Source of the DNA: Streptomyces sp. ML-6
GTDB lineage: Bacteria > Actinomycetota > Actinomycetes > Streptomycetales > Streptomycetaceae
Direction of reading: 5' to 3'
NCBI RefSeq assembly: GCF_030116705.1
Contig: NZ_JAOTIK010000003.1
Span: 62,001 to 126,000 of the forward strand
Length of the DNA: 64,000 bases
Of the stretch, positions 32,097-40,091 are shown piece after piece (the stretch's first letter is position 1; the number at the start of each line of letters is the position of its first letter). A model generated the notes under the pieces. That model saw only the letters and a list, made by a program, of their open reading frames with translations, was not told the DNA's origin and did not search any database. Both the position numbers and the translations under genes were made by a program.

Positions 32097-33782
32097 ATGG
32101 GGTGGGTGCGGATGTCGATGCAGCCGAAGGGATCTGGAGAGATCCCGGCGGAGACGGTGCGGGTGGCGCGGGCCGCGTTCCCGAAGGGGAGCCTGGCGGT
32201 CCGGGTGCGGGACGAGCTGGGGTTGTTGTTCACGGACGAGGAGTTCGTGGATCTGTTCCCGGTGCGGGGCAGGCCTGCCTGGTCACCGGGTCGGCTCGCG
32301 CTGGTACTGGTGTTGCAGTTCGTCGAAGGGCTCACCGACCGGCAGGCCGCGGAAGCGGTCCGGGCCAGGATCGACTTCAAATACGCCCTCGGACTGGAGC
32401 TGGACGATCCGGGGTTCGACTTCTCGGTGCTGTCGGAGTTCCGGGACCGGCTGGTGGAGGCTGATGCCGGGCGGCGGGTGCTGGACGGCATCCTGGTCGC
32501 GGCCCGGGAGAAGGGCCTGCTGAAGACGGCGGGCCGGGCCCGCACCGACGCCACGCATGTGCTGTCGGCGGTGCGGGAGCTGTCCTGGCTGGAGATGGTG
32601 GCCGAGACCCTGCGCTCGGCGCTCAACGCGCTTGCCCAGGCTGCCCCGGACTGGCTGACGCGGGTCGCGGAGCCGGACTGGTTCAGGCACTACGCCACCA
32701 GGGCCGAGGACTCCCGGTTTCCCAAGGCTCGTGCCAAGCGTGATGAGGTGGGCTTGCGGGTCGGTCGTGACGGGATGCGTCTGCTTGAGGCGGTCTTCGC
32801 CGCAGACGCACCGGCCGGTCTCGGCGCCCTGACGGAGGTGGAGACCTTGCGGCAGATGTGGGTCCAGCACTTCCACCGGGTGGAGGGCGAGGTGAGGCGG
32901 CGGGACCCAAAAGACCGCCCGCCGGGCGCGTTGCGCCTGGTCACCCCCTATGACACCGAGGCCCGGGGCAGCGTCAAACGGGACACTCTGTGGGACGGAT
33001 ACAAGGTCCACCTGACCGAGACCTGCGAGCCGCAGACGCCGAACCTGATCACTAACGTGGCCACCACCCTCGCCACCGTCCACGACAGCGTGACCGTCCC
33101 CGAGATCCATGACGCGCTGGCCGAACGGGACTGCCTGCCCGATGAGCACTGGGTCGATGCCGGATATCCCACCGCCGGCCAGGTCGTGACCGCCAGACGG
33201 GAGCACGGCATCGTCCTGCACGGGCCGATGGCCGCCAACACCGCCGTGTCGGCCGACGGCCCTTTCGGACAGGACGCCTTCACCATCGACTGGGACCGCG
33301 AGCGGGTGACCTGCCCGAACGGCGTCGTCAGTACGCAGTGGGCCGAGCGGCGTTCCCAGCAGGGCCTGCCCGTCATCCGGGTCCGCTTCAGCCCGGCCGA
33401 CTGCCGCCCCTGCCCTCACCTGCGCGACTGCGTCAACTCACCCACAGCCCAGCGCCGTGAGCTCAACCTCCGGCAGGGCCGCGACGAACACGAAACCGTC
33501 CGCACGGCCCGAGCCGAGCAGCGAACCGATGCCTGGAAGGAGCGGTACAAGATCCGTGCCGGTGTCGAGGGCACCATCTCCCAGGCCGTCGGGCGCTGCG
33601 GCCTGCGCCAATCCCGCTACCGAGGCCTCGCGAAGACCAGCCTCCAGCACCAGCTCACCGGCGCCGCGATCAACCTCGCCCGCATCGACGCCCACATCAC
33701 CGGCCAGCCACGGGCCCGCACCCGCACCAGTCACTTCGCAGCACTTCGCCCCGCCGATCAAACGATCGACGGGGCGAAGTAG
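32097..33782 (+). CDS. IS1182-type DDE transposase, 561 aa
   Basis: N-terminal domain (FVDLFPVRGRPAWSPGRLAL; EGLTDRQAAEAVRARIDFKY), then the DDE core: RTDATHVLSAV (first Asp), EHWVDAGYPTA (second Asp), YKIRAGVEGTISQAVGRCG (Glu). A Cys cluster (CRPCPHLRDC) is typical of IS1182. Intact length. The start may be 32097 or ATG 32112. Confidence 0.88.
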   Translation: MGWVRMSMQPKGSGEIPAETVRVARAAFPKGSLAVRVRDELGLLFTDEEFVDLFPVRGRPAWSPGRLALVLVLQFVEGLTDRQAAEAVRARIDFKYALGLELDDPGFDFSVLSEFRDRLVEADAGRRVLDGILVAAREKGLLKTAGRARTDATHVLSAVRELSWLEMVAETLRSALNALAQAAPDWLTRVAEPDWFRHYATRAEDSRFPKARAKRDEVGLRVGRDGMRLLEAVFAADAPAGLGALTEVETLRQMWVQHFHRVEGEVRRRDPKDRPPGALRLVTPYDTEARGSVKRDTLWDGYKVHLTETCEPQTPNLITNVATTLATVHDSVTVPEIHDALAERDCLPDEHWVDAGYPTAGQVVTARREHGIVLHGPMAANTAVSADGPFGQDAFTIDWDRERVTCPNGVVSTQWAERRSQQGLPVIRVRFSPADCRPCPHLRDCVNSPTAQRRELNLRQGRDEHETVRTARAEQRTDAWKERYKIRAGVEGTISQAVGRCGLRQSRYRGLAKTSLQHQLTGAAINLARIDAHITGQPRARTRTSHFAALRPADQTIDGAK

Positions 33783-33834
33783 GCAGGCCCCGGATTAACC
33801 AACAGCATCCGTTTCGGTTCGGGGCTTTGCTGCG

Positions 33835-34032
33835 TCACCGGCCTGAGGCGTTCTGCTCGCCGGGCAGCCGGCGGGCGTAGACGGCCTCCTCGGGATGGGT
33901 GGTGGTACGGAGCTTGATCCACGCGGTGCCGTGGTCGATCCCGGTCATACGTGAAAGCCGCCTGGCCTGCCATGAAGTAATGGGAGAGAAGATCCAGCGG
34001 CGTCGGGTGAGCTGATCCATGCCGCGATTCAT
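33835..34032 (-). CDS. Hypothetical 65-aa basic protein beside the IS1182 end
   Basis: MNRGMDQLTRRRWIFSPITS start, then SRMTGIDHGTAWIKLRTTTH. The TGA ends one base from the right end of the IS element, so the insertion may have trimmed a longer gene or supplied the stop. No family recognised. Confidence 0.5.
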   Translation of the reverse strand: MNRGMDQLTRRRWIFSPITSWQARRLSRMTGIDHGTAWIKLRTTTHPEEAVYARRLPGEQNASGR

Positions 34033-34191
34033 ACCCGTCTCGCCAGCCGCCCACCGCCGGTCCCGACGGGTTGCTCTGCCCACCGGAGGAACACCCTGCC
34101 GGTTATGCCCTGCGGGCAGGCCTTCGTGCTGCGCACCCCGGGGACAATAGCGCCTTCCCCCTTTTCTTTTGAGATCTGCAAGGAGTGCAAG

Positions 34192-34467
34192 GTGACCGAT
34201 CCCGAGACCCCCGACTTCTCCGGCCTGGAGGGCGGCGAGGAATCCCAGGCCGCGGACATCGTCCGGGACGTGGTGCTCTGGTACAGCACCCGGATCGCCG
34301 CGGAGCGCAGGGCCGCGGTGCCCGATGAGGAGCTGCTCAAGGAACTGAAGGCCGGCAGGCAGGCGGCGCTCGCCGACCAGGCCCAGCTGGCGACCGCCGA
34401 CCCGCAGGAGGCGGCCCGGATCGCCGCGGTCTACGCGGCCCGGCTGAAGGAGCTCAACAAGCCGTAG
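34192..34467 (+). CDS. Small acidic protein convergent to the zeta-toxin-like gene, 91 aa
   Basis: AAGGAG sits 6 bases before GTG 34192. Mostly helical (ADIVRDVVLWYSTRIAAERR; AARIAAVYAARLKELNKP). It overlaps the 3' end of the zeta-like gene by 37 bp, tail to tail. Position suggests a possible antitoxin, but classical epsilon-zeta pairs are co-directional, so this is only a guess. Confidence 0.6.
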   Translation: MTDPETPDFSGLEGGEESQAADIVRDVVLWYSTRIAAERRAAVPDEELLKELKAGRQAALADQAQLATADPQEAARIAAVYAARLKELNKP

Positions 34468-36257
34468 CCCGATGCCCGGTGCGGTACGGGCAGGGACCGG
34501 GCGGGCGGGTGGGGGCGGCCGAGCCGGGGCGGTTGCATCCGCGCGGGCATCAGGGGACGGGCGAGCGCGGCGATGTCGTCCAGCTCGTCCTGGTGCTGCG
34601 GCAGCGCCTTGCGCAGCGCCTGGTGGAGCCGGAGGAAGGCGGCGGCCTCCTGTTCGGTGTACGGGCGCAGCTGTTCGGCCGTCAGGGCCCACGATGCCCG
34701 TCCGGCCGCGCCCGCCTCGTGGCGCAGCAGTGCCTGCCCGTCGCGGCGGATCACCGTCACGGCCGCGATCGCCGGATGCTGTTCGGCGGCGGCGGTGACG
34801 TCGGTCAGGGCCCGGAAGCATGTGCCGTGCCCGGCGCGGGTGGTGAACCGGGGATGGCCGCCGATCTGCAGGGCGCGCGCATACCGCAGTGCCGTCGACA
34901 GCAGGCTGTCCGCCTCGCGGACGGCCAGGACGACGAGTTCGACCGGATAGCCGTCGGCCGCGAACGGCAGGGCGCTGGAGAGGAACTCTTGCACGCTGCC
35001 CGGTGCGCCCTCGATGAGTACGTCGCCGCGCTGGTGGCGTACGTACTGTTCGGCCCGGGTGAACCAGGCCCGGTAGTCGGCCCGGATCGCGGCCCCGGCG
35101 TTGCGGGGGTCCTCTTTCAGCAGCCGCAGGTAGTCCGGGTGCGAGGCCTTGAAGTCATCACCGACCAGATGGGTCGTTCCCGGCCGCATGGCCCGGCGGA
35201 CCGTCCTGGCCGTCAGGAGCTTTCCGGCCCCCGGCTGGCCCAGCACGTACACCGCCCGTGGATCGTCCCGGGCGATGATGCCGCTCAGGTACGACGGGGC
35301 GATCAGCTCGTCGAAGACCCACCGGTGCTCGCTGTCCGAGAGCCGGTGGTAGTCGACTCCGGGCGCGCGTCGGCGGGGCTGGGCGATACGGCGGACCGGT
35401 TCGGCGAGCGCCGCGGCACGGGCGACGTCACGGTGAACGGCCAGCCGCTCGTCCTCGGGCAGATCCCGGTGCACCCGCACCTCGGCATGGGCCAGCTCAC
35501 GGTGGAAGACGCCCGTCTCCCTGGCGCTCCAGGGCCGGTGCTGTTCGAGCACCACGGCTTTGTCGGCGGCTGTCCTGCGATCCCAGGTGCCGTCGACGAG
35601 CTCGTTGTCGTACAGCACGGTGCCGTCGCGCCGCACGACGGTGATCCGGTCGGCCAGCCGCTCGGCCTCGATGGCCGCCAGCGTCTTCGGCAGTTGCGCC
35701 ACGCACGTGTCGTGGTTGTCCCAGGCCACATACCGTGCACCCTCGCCGGTGGCCGCCCCGGTCAGCAGACGGTCCAGGATCCCGAGCTGGCTCCACGCCT
35801 CAGCGGTCGCGACCACGAGGATCTCGATGCGGTGACCGGAGCACCGGTAGGCGGCGGACGAGGCACGGAACTCCGAAGGGCTGGCGAGAGCGGATTCGAC
35901 GACCGCGTCGAACCGGCGCGCGCGGACATGCTCTTCGACCTGGGCCTGCCAGTGGCTGGTGTCCGGCCGCACCTTGGCACCAGCGGTGCGGACATCGGCG
36001 GCCAGGAACCCGGCGTACTCACGGTGCACGGGCTTGTAGAGGTCGCGGCAGACCCGCACGGACCCGCCCCGCCGGTCAAGAACCGCCTGAACCACGTCCG
36101 CCAGCCCGGTCTTCCCGGCCCCGGGCTGACCACCGACGAAGACGACGACCGGCTGCTCCTGCACCGCAGCCGTGCCCGCCGCCGCCGGAATGATCTGGCA
36201 GCGCAACACCTCCCAGCGCTCCTCCTGGCTCAACTCCACCGAGCCGGACCTCTCCAT
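34431..36257 (-). CDS. Double zeta-toxin-domain protein, 608 aa
   Basis: Two zeta-like kinase domains in one chain. Domain 1 (about residues 35-250) has an intact P-loop GGQPGAGKT (42-50), but CRDLYKPVHREYAGF where the acidic GDxFR motif is expected. Domain 2 (from about residue 330) has P-loop GQPGAGKL, without the Ser/Thr after Lys, but an intact VGDDFKASHPDYLRL. Zeta toxins phosphorylate UDP-N-acetylglucosamine and block wall synthesis. The two halves look complementary, each missing one part. AGGAGGAG lies just before ATG 36257. Divergent from tap. Confidence 0.78.
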   Translation of the reverse strand: MERSGSVELSQEERWEVLRCQIIPAAAGTAAVQEQPVVVFVGGQPGAGKTGLADVVQAVLDRRGGSVRVCRDLYKPVHREYAGFLAADVRTAGAKVRPDTSHWQAQVEEHVRARRFDAVVESALASPSEFRASSAAYRCSGHRIEILVVATAEAWSQLGILDRLLTGAATGEGARYVAWDNHDTCVAQLPKTLAAIEAERLADRITVVRRDGTVLYDNELVDGTWDRRTAADKAVVLEQHRPWSARETGVFHRELAHAEVRVHRDLPEDERLAVHRDVARAAALAEPVRRIAQPRRRAPGVDYHRLSDSEHRWVFDELIAPSYLSGIIARDDPRAVYVLGQPGAGKLLTARTVRRAMRPGTTHLVGDDFKASHPDYLRLLKEDPRNAGAAIRADYRAWFTRAEQYVRHQRGDVLIEGAPGSVQEFLSSALPFAADGYPVELVVLAVREADSLLSTALRYARALQIGGHPRFTTRAGHGTCFRALTDVTAAAEQHPAIAAVTVIRRDGQALLRHEAGAAGRASWALTAEQLRPYTEQEAAAFLRLHQALRKALPQHQDELDDIAALARPLMPARMQPPRLGRPHPPARSLPVPHRASGYGLLSSFSRAA

Positions 36258-36406
36258 CAACTCCTCCTGCCTGAAGGGGTGTTCACCGACCTCACACCCA
36301 TCTGACGCCAGATTACCAGATCTTCGAAAGGGTTAAATATTCAGGTTAAAGAAACCATCGCGGAAGGGTTAAAATGTGCTACGGTCCAGGCTGGAAGGAG
36401 AGCCAC
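36258..36406 (+). promoter_or_regulatory. Divergent AT-richer intergenic region with AAGGGTTAAA repeats upstream of tap
   Basis: AAGGGTTAAA occurs twice in the same direction (about 36,327 and 36,364), with a related AGGTTAAA between them, in an unusually AT-rich patch ending just before the tap ribosome site. The repeats look like operators, perhaps for the helix-turn-helix of Tap itself. Confidence 0.55.
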
Positions 36407-38572
36407 ATGGCAACTGAGGAAGAGCTGTTCGCGAACATCGACGCCCTGCTGGCGGAGGAGCCGCAGCTCCCGCCCCCAGCGGAGCGCGCCCGGCTCCGCG
36501 AGGCCGCTGGCATCACCCAGGCCCGCCTCGCGACCGCGCTGAAGACCACGACACAGACGGTGAAGAACTACGAGAACGGCAGGAGCGAGCCGAGGCCGCC
36601 GCGGCTGGAGGCGTACCAGCGGCTGCTGAAGGGGTGGGCGGCGAAGTACCCCGCCAACGGCGCCCCCGCCGCACCCGCCCCGGCCCCACCCGTCGCGCAG
36701 CGGCCCGAGGCGCCGGCCGCGTTCACCGGCCCGGCCGCCCCCGAGCAGACGGAGGCCGCCGCACCCGCACAGGCTCCTGTCCCGGCCGCGCCGGCCGTGG
36801 CGGGGCGTCCCGCCCGGTCGGCCGCGGCCGCGCGTCCGGCGGCGGCGTCGTCGCGGCGCCCGGCCGCGAAGAAGGCCGCCAAGCCCGCCAGGCCCGCCGT
36901 CGACTCGCGCTTCCCGCACGGCCCGCTCGCCGTGCTGGACGGTGACGGGTCCGCGTACGGCACGGGTGGGATCGTGCTGGACTGCCCCGCGACCACGGTG
37001 CCCGAGCTGGTCGAGTGGACGCTGCGCGAGTCCGGCCTCGGCGCGCCGAGGCTCCACCGCTACGGCAAGGACAGCGACCCGCTGATCGTCCTCACGGCGG
37101 CGGCCGCGGTGAAGCTCGGGCTACCCGAGCGCCTGGAGGGCCACGAGCAGCGCCGCTCCCTGCGCCTCCCGGAGGATCACCCGGTCGTCAAGCAGGTCAC
37201 CAAGGCCCGCTGGCAGTTGACCCAGCGCGGGTTCGGCCCGTGGGCCAGGATCTACCGCAAGGCGCAGGGCCGCGAGCGGCAGTGCGTGCAGCTGGCGATC
37301 CTGTCCTGGGACGCCCTCGACGAGCGCTCCTGGCCCGGCGTGAGCGAGATGGAGCCGGCCGACATCGCCCGCGTCCTCGGGGTGTACGCGACCCGGGTCA
37401 TCACCCCGCGCGGCTCCACCGCCGTCTCCGGCCTGGAGCTGATGACCGCGCTGCGCCCGCCGACGAGGGCGGTGCAGGATGCGGAGAGCGGGAACTGGGT
37501 GCCGGGCCACAACCCCGGCTCGCTGGGGACGGAACCGATGGACCCGGCGCCGCCGGAGGCCACCCCCGAGCACCCCGTCGTCGTCAACTCCTGCTGGAGC
37601 GGCGGGTTTTTGAACGAGGAGGCCTACCAGTGGGTGCGGCCGGTGGACATGCTCACCGACGAGGAGTGCACCCTGCCCTTCGCGGTCGGCCTGGACCTCA
37701 ACACCGCGTTCCTCGCGGCCGCCGCGAGGCTCACGGTCGGCCTGTCCGCCCCCGACCACTTCGTCGGCCCGAAGTTCAACCCGAAGATCCCCGGGAGCTG
37801 GCTGGTCGACCTCAGCCACATCGAGCTGGACCCGCGCCTGCCCAGCCCGTTCACCCCGGACGGCTCCCGCCCGACCGGCCCGGCCTGGTACCAGACGCAC
37901 ACCGTCGCCTACGCCCAGGAGCTCGGCCACGACGTGCACCCGCTCGAGGCGTACCTGCGCCGCGAGACCGGCGCGTACCTGGATCCGTGGCACGACCGGC
38001 TCAAGACCGCCTACGTCGACACCCTCGCCGACCTCGGCGTCACCAAGGACCTCACCGACGCGGAGTTCCTGGCCGCGATGGAGCGGCACAAGCAGGTCGA
38101 CCCGGCGCTGGCCGCCGTCCTGTCCGCGATCAAGGCCACGGTCAAGGGCGGTGTCGGCAAGCTCCGCGAGCGCCCGCAGGGCCGCCACTACAAGGAAGGG
38201 GAGCGGTGGCCGGCCCTGGAGCGGCCGACGTGGCGCCCCGACATCCGCGCCGCCGTCATCTCCAAGGCCCGGGTCAACATGCACCGCAAGCTGCTGAACA
38301 TGTCCCGGATGACCGGGCTGTTCCCGCTCGCCGTGCTGTCCGACTGCGTCGTCTACCCCAGCCCGGGCGAGAGCCCGCTCGACTTCCTCCCATACGCGGC
38401 CTCGGGCAAGCCGCAACCGGGCGGGTTCCGGCTCGGGCCCACGCCGGGCCTGGCGAAGGTGGAGGGCGTGCAGTCGATGCTGTGGGCGGTCGACCTGATG
38501 GAACAGGGCCTCAACCCCGCCCGGCACATCAAGGGCGGCGGACATGACGCGTCGCTGGACGAAGGAGAGTAG
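36407..38572 (+). CDS. tap: Telomere-associated protein Tap, 721 aa
   Basis: N-terminal XRE-type helix-turn-helix (REAAGITQARLATALKTTTQ, then TVKNYENGRSEPRPPR), an Ala/Pro-rich linker, and the long conserved C-terminal part starting near DSRFPHGPLAVLDGDG. Length and layout match Tap, which binds the telomere single-strand overhang and brings the terminal protein Tpg. ATG 36407 is chosen over an upstream in-frame ATG because GGAAGGAG lies 6 bases before it. Immediately followed by tpg (2-bp gap), the classic operon. Confidence 0.85.
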   Translation: MATEEELFANIDALLAEEPQLPPPAERARLREAAGITQARLATALKTTTQTVKNYENGRSEPRPPRLEAYQRLLKGWAAKYPANGAPAAPAPAPPVAQRPEAPAAFTGPAAPEQTEAAAPAQAPVPAAPAVAGRPARSAAAARPAAASSRRPAAKKAAKPARPAVDSRFPHGPLAVLDGDGSAYGTGGIVLDCPATTVPELVEWTLRESGLGAPRLHRYGKDSDPLIVLTAAAAVKLGLPERLEGHEQRRSLRLPEDHPVVKQVTKARWQLTQRGFGPWARIYRKAQGRERQCVQLAILSWDALDERSWPGVSEMEPADIARVLGVYATRVITPRGSTAVSGLELMTALRPPTRAVQDAESGNWVPGHNPGSLGTEPMDPAPPEATPEHPVVVNSCWSGGFLNEEAYQWVRPVDMLTDEECTLPFAVGLDLNTAFLAAAARLTVGLSAPDHFVGPKFNPKIPGSWLVDLSHIELDPRLPSPFTPDGSRPTGPAWYQTHTVAYAQELGHDVHPLEAYLRRETGAYLDPWHDRLKTAYVDTLADLGVTKDLTDAEFLAAMERHKQVDPALAAVLSAIKATVKGGVGKLRERPQGRHYKEGERWPALERPTWRPDIRAAVISKARVNMHRKLLNMSRMTGLFPLAVLSDCVVYPSPGESPLDFLPYAASGKPQPGGFRLGPTPGLAKVEGVQSMLWAVDLMEQGLNPARHIKGGGHDASLDEGE

Positions 38573-38574
38573 CC

Positions 38575-39165
38575 GTGGCACGCAACATCCAGCCGGGCAC
38601 CGCGGATGCCGACGACGCCCTGGTCGTCGACGCGATCGAACGCACCGCCCAGGAGGCGTTCACCGCCGCCCCGCCCAAGAGCCTCCAGGCCCAGGTCAAC
38701 TTCCTGGTGAAACAGCTCAAGACGACCAAGGCCGTCGCCGCCGAACTCGGCATCAGCCAGCGCTCCGTCGAGCGCTACCGCAAGGGCCAGCGCAAAAACC
38801 CGCCGAAGAACATCGCGGCCCGGATCGAGACCGCGGTCCGGGCCCGCTGGCAGCCCAGGATCCGTCAGCGCGCGAAGAAACGGGCCGCGACCAGCACCGG
38901 CATCACCATCGAAACCCGCGCCACCTTCGGCTACCGGGCCCCCGTCGGGACCACCGACGAAGGCCGCCAGCGCCGCCTCACCATCCACCTCCCCGCCCAC
39001 TACGCCAGGCGCCTCTTCGACGCACAGCAGGGCATCGGCGACCAGACACCGAACGAAGTGATCGCCGACGGAATCAAAGAAATCTATTTCCAGGACGGCG
39101 GACACCGCGCCCAGGACCTGGAAGTGGAATTCACAGGAATCGACTACATCGACGTTTCCTACTGA
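38575..39165 (+). CDS. tpg: Telomere terminal protein Tpg, 196 aa
   Basis: SLQAQVNFLVKQLKTTKAVA then ELGISQRSVERYRKGQRKNP is the helix-turn-helix region of Tpg, followed by IAARIETAVRARWQPRIRQR and a C-terminal fold ending in Asp/Tyr-rich residues. Tpg (about 184 aa in S. coelicolor) becomes covalently attached to the 5' DNA ends and primes end patching. GTG 38575 with GAAGGAG upstream. With Tap it strongly implies a linear replicon. Confidence 0.85.
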   Translation: MARNIQPGTADADDALVVDAIERTAQEAFTAAPPKSLQAQVNFLVKQLKTTKAVAAELGISQRSVERYRKGQRKNPPKNIAARIETAVRARWQPRIRQRAKKRAATSTGITIETRATFGYRAPVGTTDEGRQRRLTIHLPAHYARRLFDAQQGIGDQTPNEVIADGIKEIYFQDGGHRAQDLEVEFTGIDYIDVSY

Positions 39166-39174
39166 AAAAGAAAG

Positions 39175-39214
39175 CCCTGCCCCCGGCATTGCAGCTGCCG
39201 GGGGCAGGGTTTTT
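39175..39214 (+). terminator. Strong rho-independent terminator of tap-tpg
   Basis: CCCTGCCCCCGGCA (39175-39188) pairs perfectly with 39196-39209, followed by TTTTT. A-rich tract on the other side makes it bidirectional for the convergent gene. Confidence 0.85.
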
Positions 39215-39227
39215 CAGTATCGCAGGG

Positions 39228-39785
39228 TCAGCGGGAACAGTGCGCGCAGGACGGGGTGCCGGCGAACGCGCGGTCCGCCGCGGCGACGTCGCGGCCGGTG
39301 AGATGCGCGGCCGCGTCCAGCGAGGCAGACAGCGGACGGCCGGCGCTGGGCTGGTAGGGCTTGTCGGTGACGAGGTACCGGTCAGTTGCTGCGGCGTATG
39401 CTCCCGGCTTCTTCCGGTAGAGATCATCTGCTCGGCTGGCGCGGCGCCACTGCGACTCGGCACTACCCCATTTCTGCTCCGCCTCCTCCGCACTCATGCG
39501 GGCTGCTTCGCCGATGACCTCCCAACCAGTTCCCCGGACCCGCTCGGCGATCACCGCAGCCGTCACGAACGTGCCTTCCACCGATCTCTCCGCGCGCACC
39601 GCCTGGCGCACGTAGTCACCGCTCTGCGCCAGGTCCTCGCTCACCATCTGCGCGAACTTTCCGTAGCGTGCCGCACGGCTTTCGGCGGCCCTCACCATCG
39701 TGATCCTGGCGATGTCGGAGTCGGTGAAGCTGTCGGCCGGCAACTGCCGCGGGTTCACCGGAACGGTGTCAGTCTCGCTGCTCAT
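39228..39785 (-). CDS. Hypothetical 185-aa helical protein
   Basis: MSSETDTVPVNPRQLPADSF start, then long charged helices (VSEDLAQSGDYVRQAVRAER; MSAEEAEQKWGSAESQWRRA) and a short CAHC end. Convergent with tap-tpg across the shared terminator. No family recognised; no ribosome site of note before ATG 39785. Confidence 0.58.
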   Translation of the reverse strand: MSSETDTVPVNPRQLPADSFTDSDIARITMVRAAESRAARYGKFAQMVSEDLAQSGDYVRQAVRAERSVEGTFVTAAVIAERVRGTGWEVIGEAARMSAEEAEQKWGSAESQWRRASRADDLYRKKPGAYAAATDRYLVTDKPYQPSAGRPLSASLDAAAHLTGRDVAAADRAFAGTPSCAHCSR

Positions 39786-40091
39786 GGCGCGGATCGTAGA
39801 GGTACTCCGCTGCCTCACGGCCCTCTGCCGCCTGTGCGGCGCACAGCCTGCGTGCCTGGGCAGATGCGTCGGCCTGCGACTGTGAAGTGCGGTGGGATGA
39901 CGCGCCCTCACGCCCGTCTCCGGCGCCGGGCCCGGGGCTCAGATCACACGATCCGGTGAACCGCCGAACTACGGATACCGCTGGCTACTTCCTGCGGGCG
40001 ACATGGTGTCAGTCCCGGTTCCTACCGTCCGTTCCGTGACCACTTCATCGCCCCGCCCCCGGGAACGCTTCTGCCGAAGGACGGCCCCTGC
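39786..40091. other. Divergent gap between the 185-aa and 412-aa genes
   Basis: About 300 bp with no gene. Presumably the promoters of both neighbours. Nothing repeated that I can see. Confidence 0.4.

Larger units (their letters stand above)
31993..33833 (+). mobile_element. IS1182-family insertion sequence, about 1,841 bp
   Basis: Ends carry near-perfect terminal inverted repeats of about 45 bp (left from GCAGCAAAGCCCC at 31,993; right ending at 33,833) with only a few mismatches. One open transposase gene inside. No clear target duplication at the junctions. Confidence 0.82.

Noticed and set aside
34479-36305. Long plus-strand frame opposite the zeta-like gene
   Set aside because: High-GC antisense shadow with no ribosome site; the minus strand has two recognisable P-loop domains.
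37121-38581. Long minus-strand frame opposite tap
   Set aside because: Antisense shadow of tap; Ala/Gly/Val/Arg-rich with no motif.
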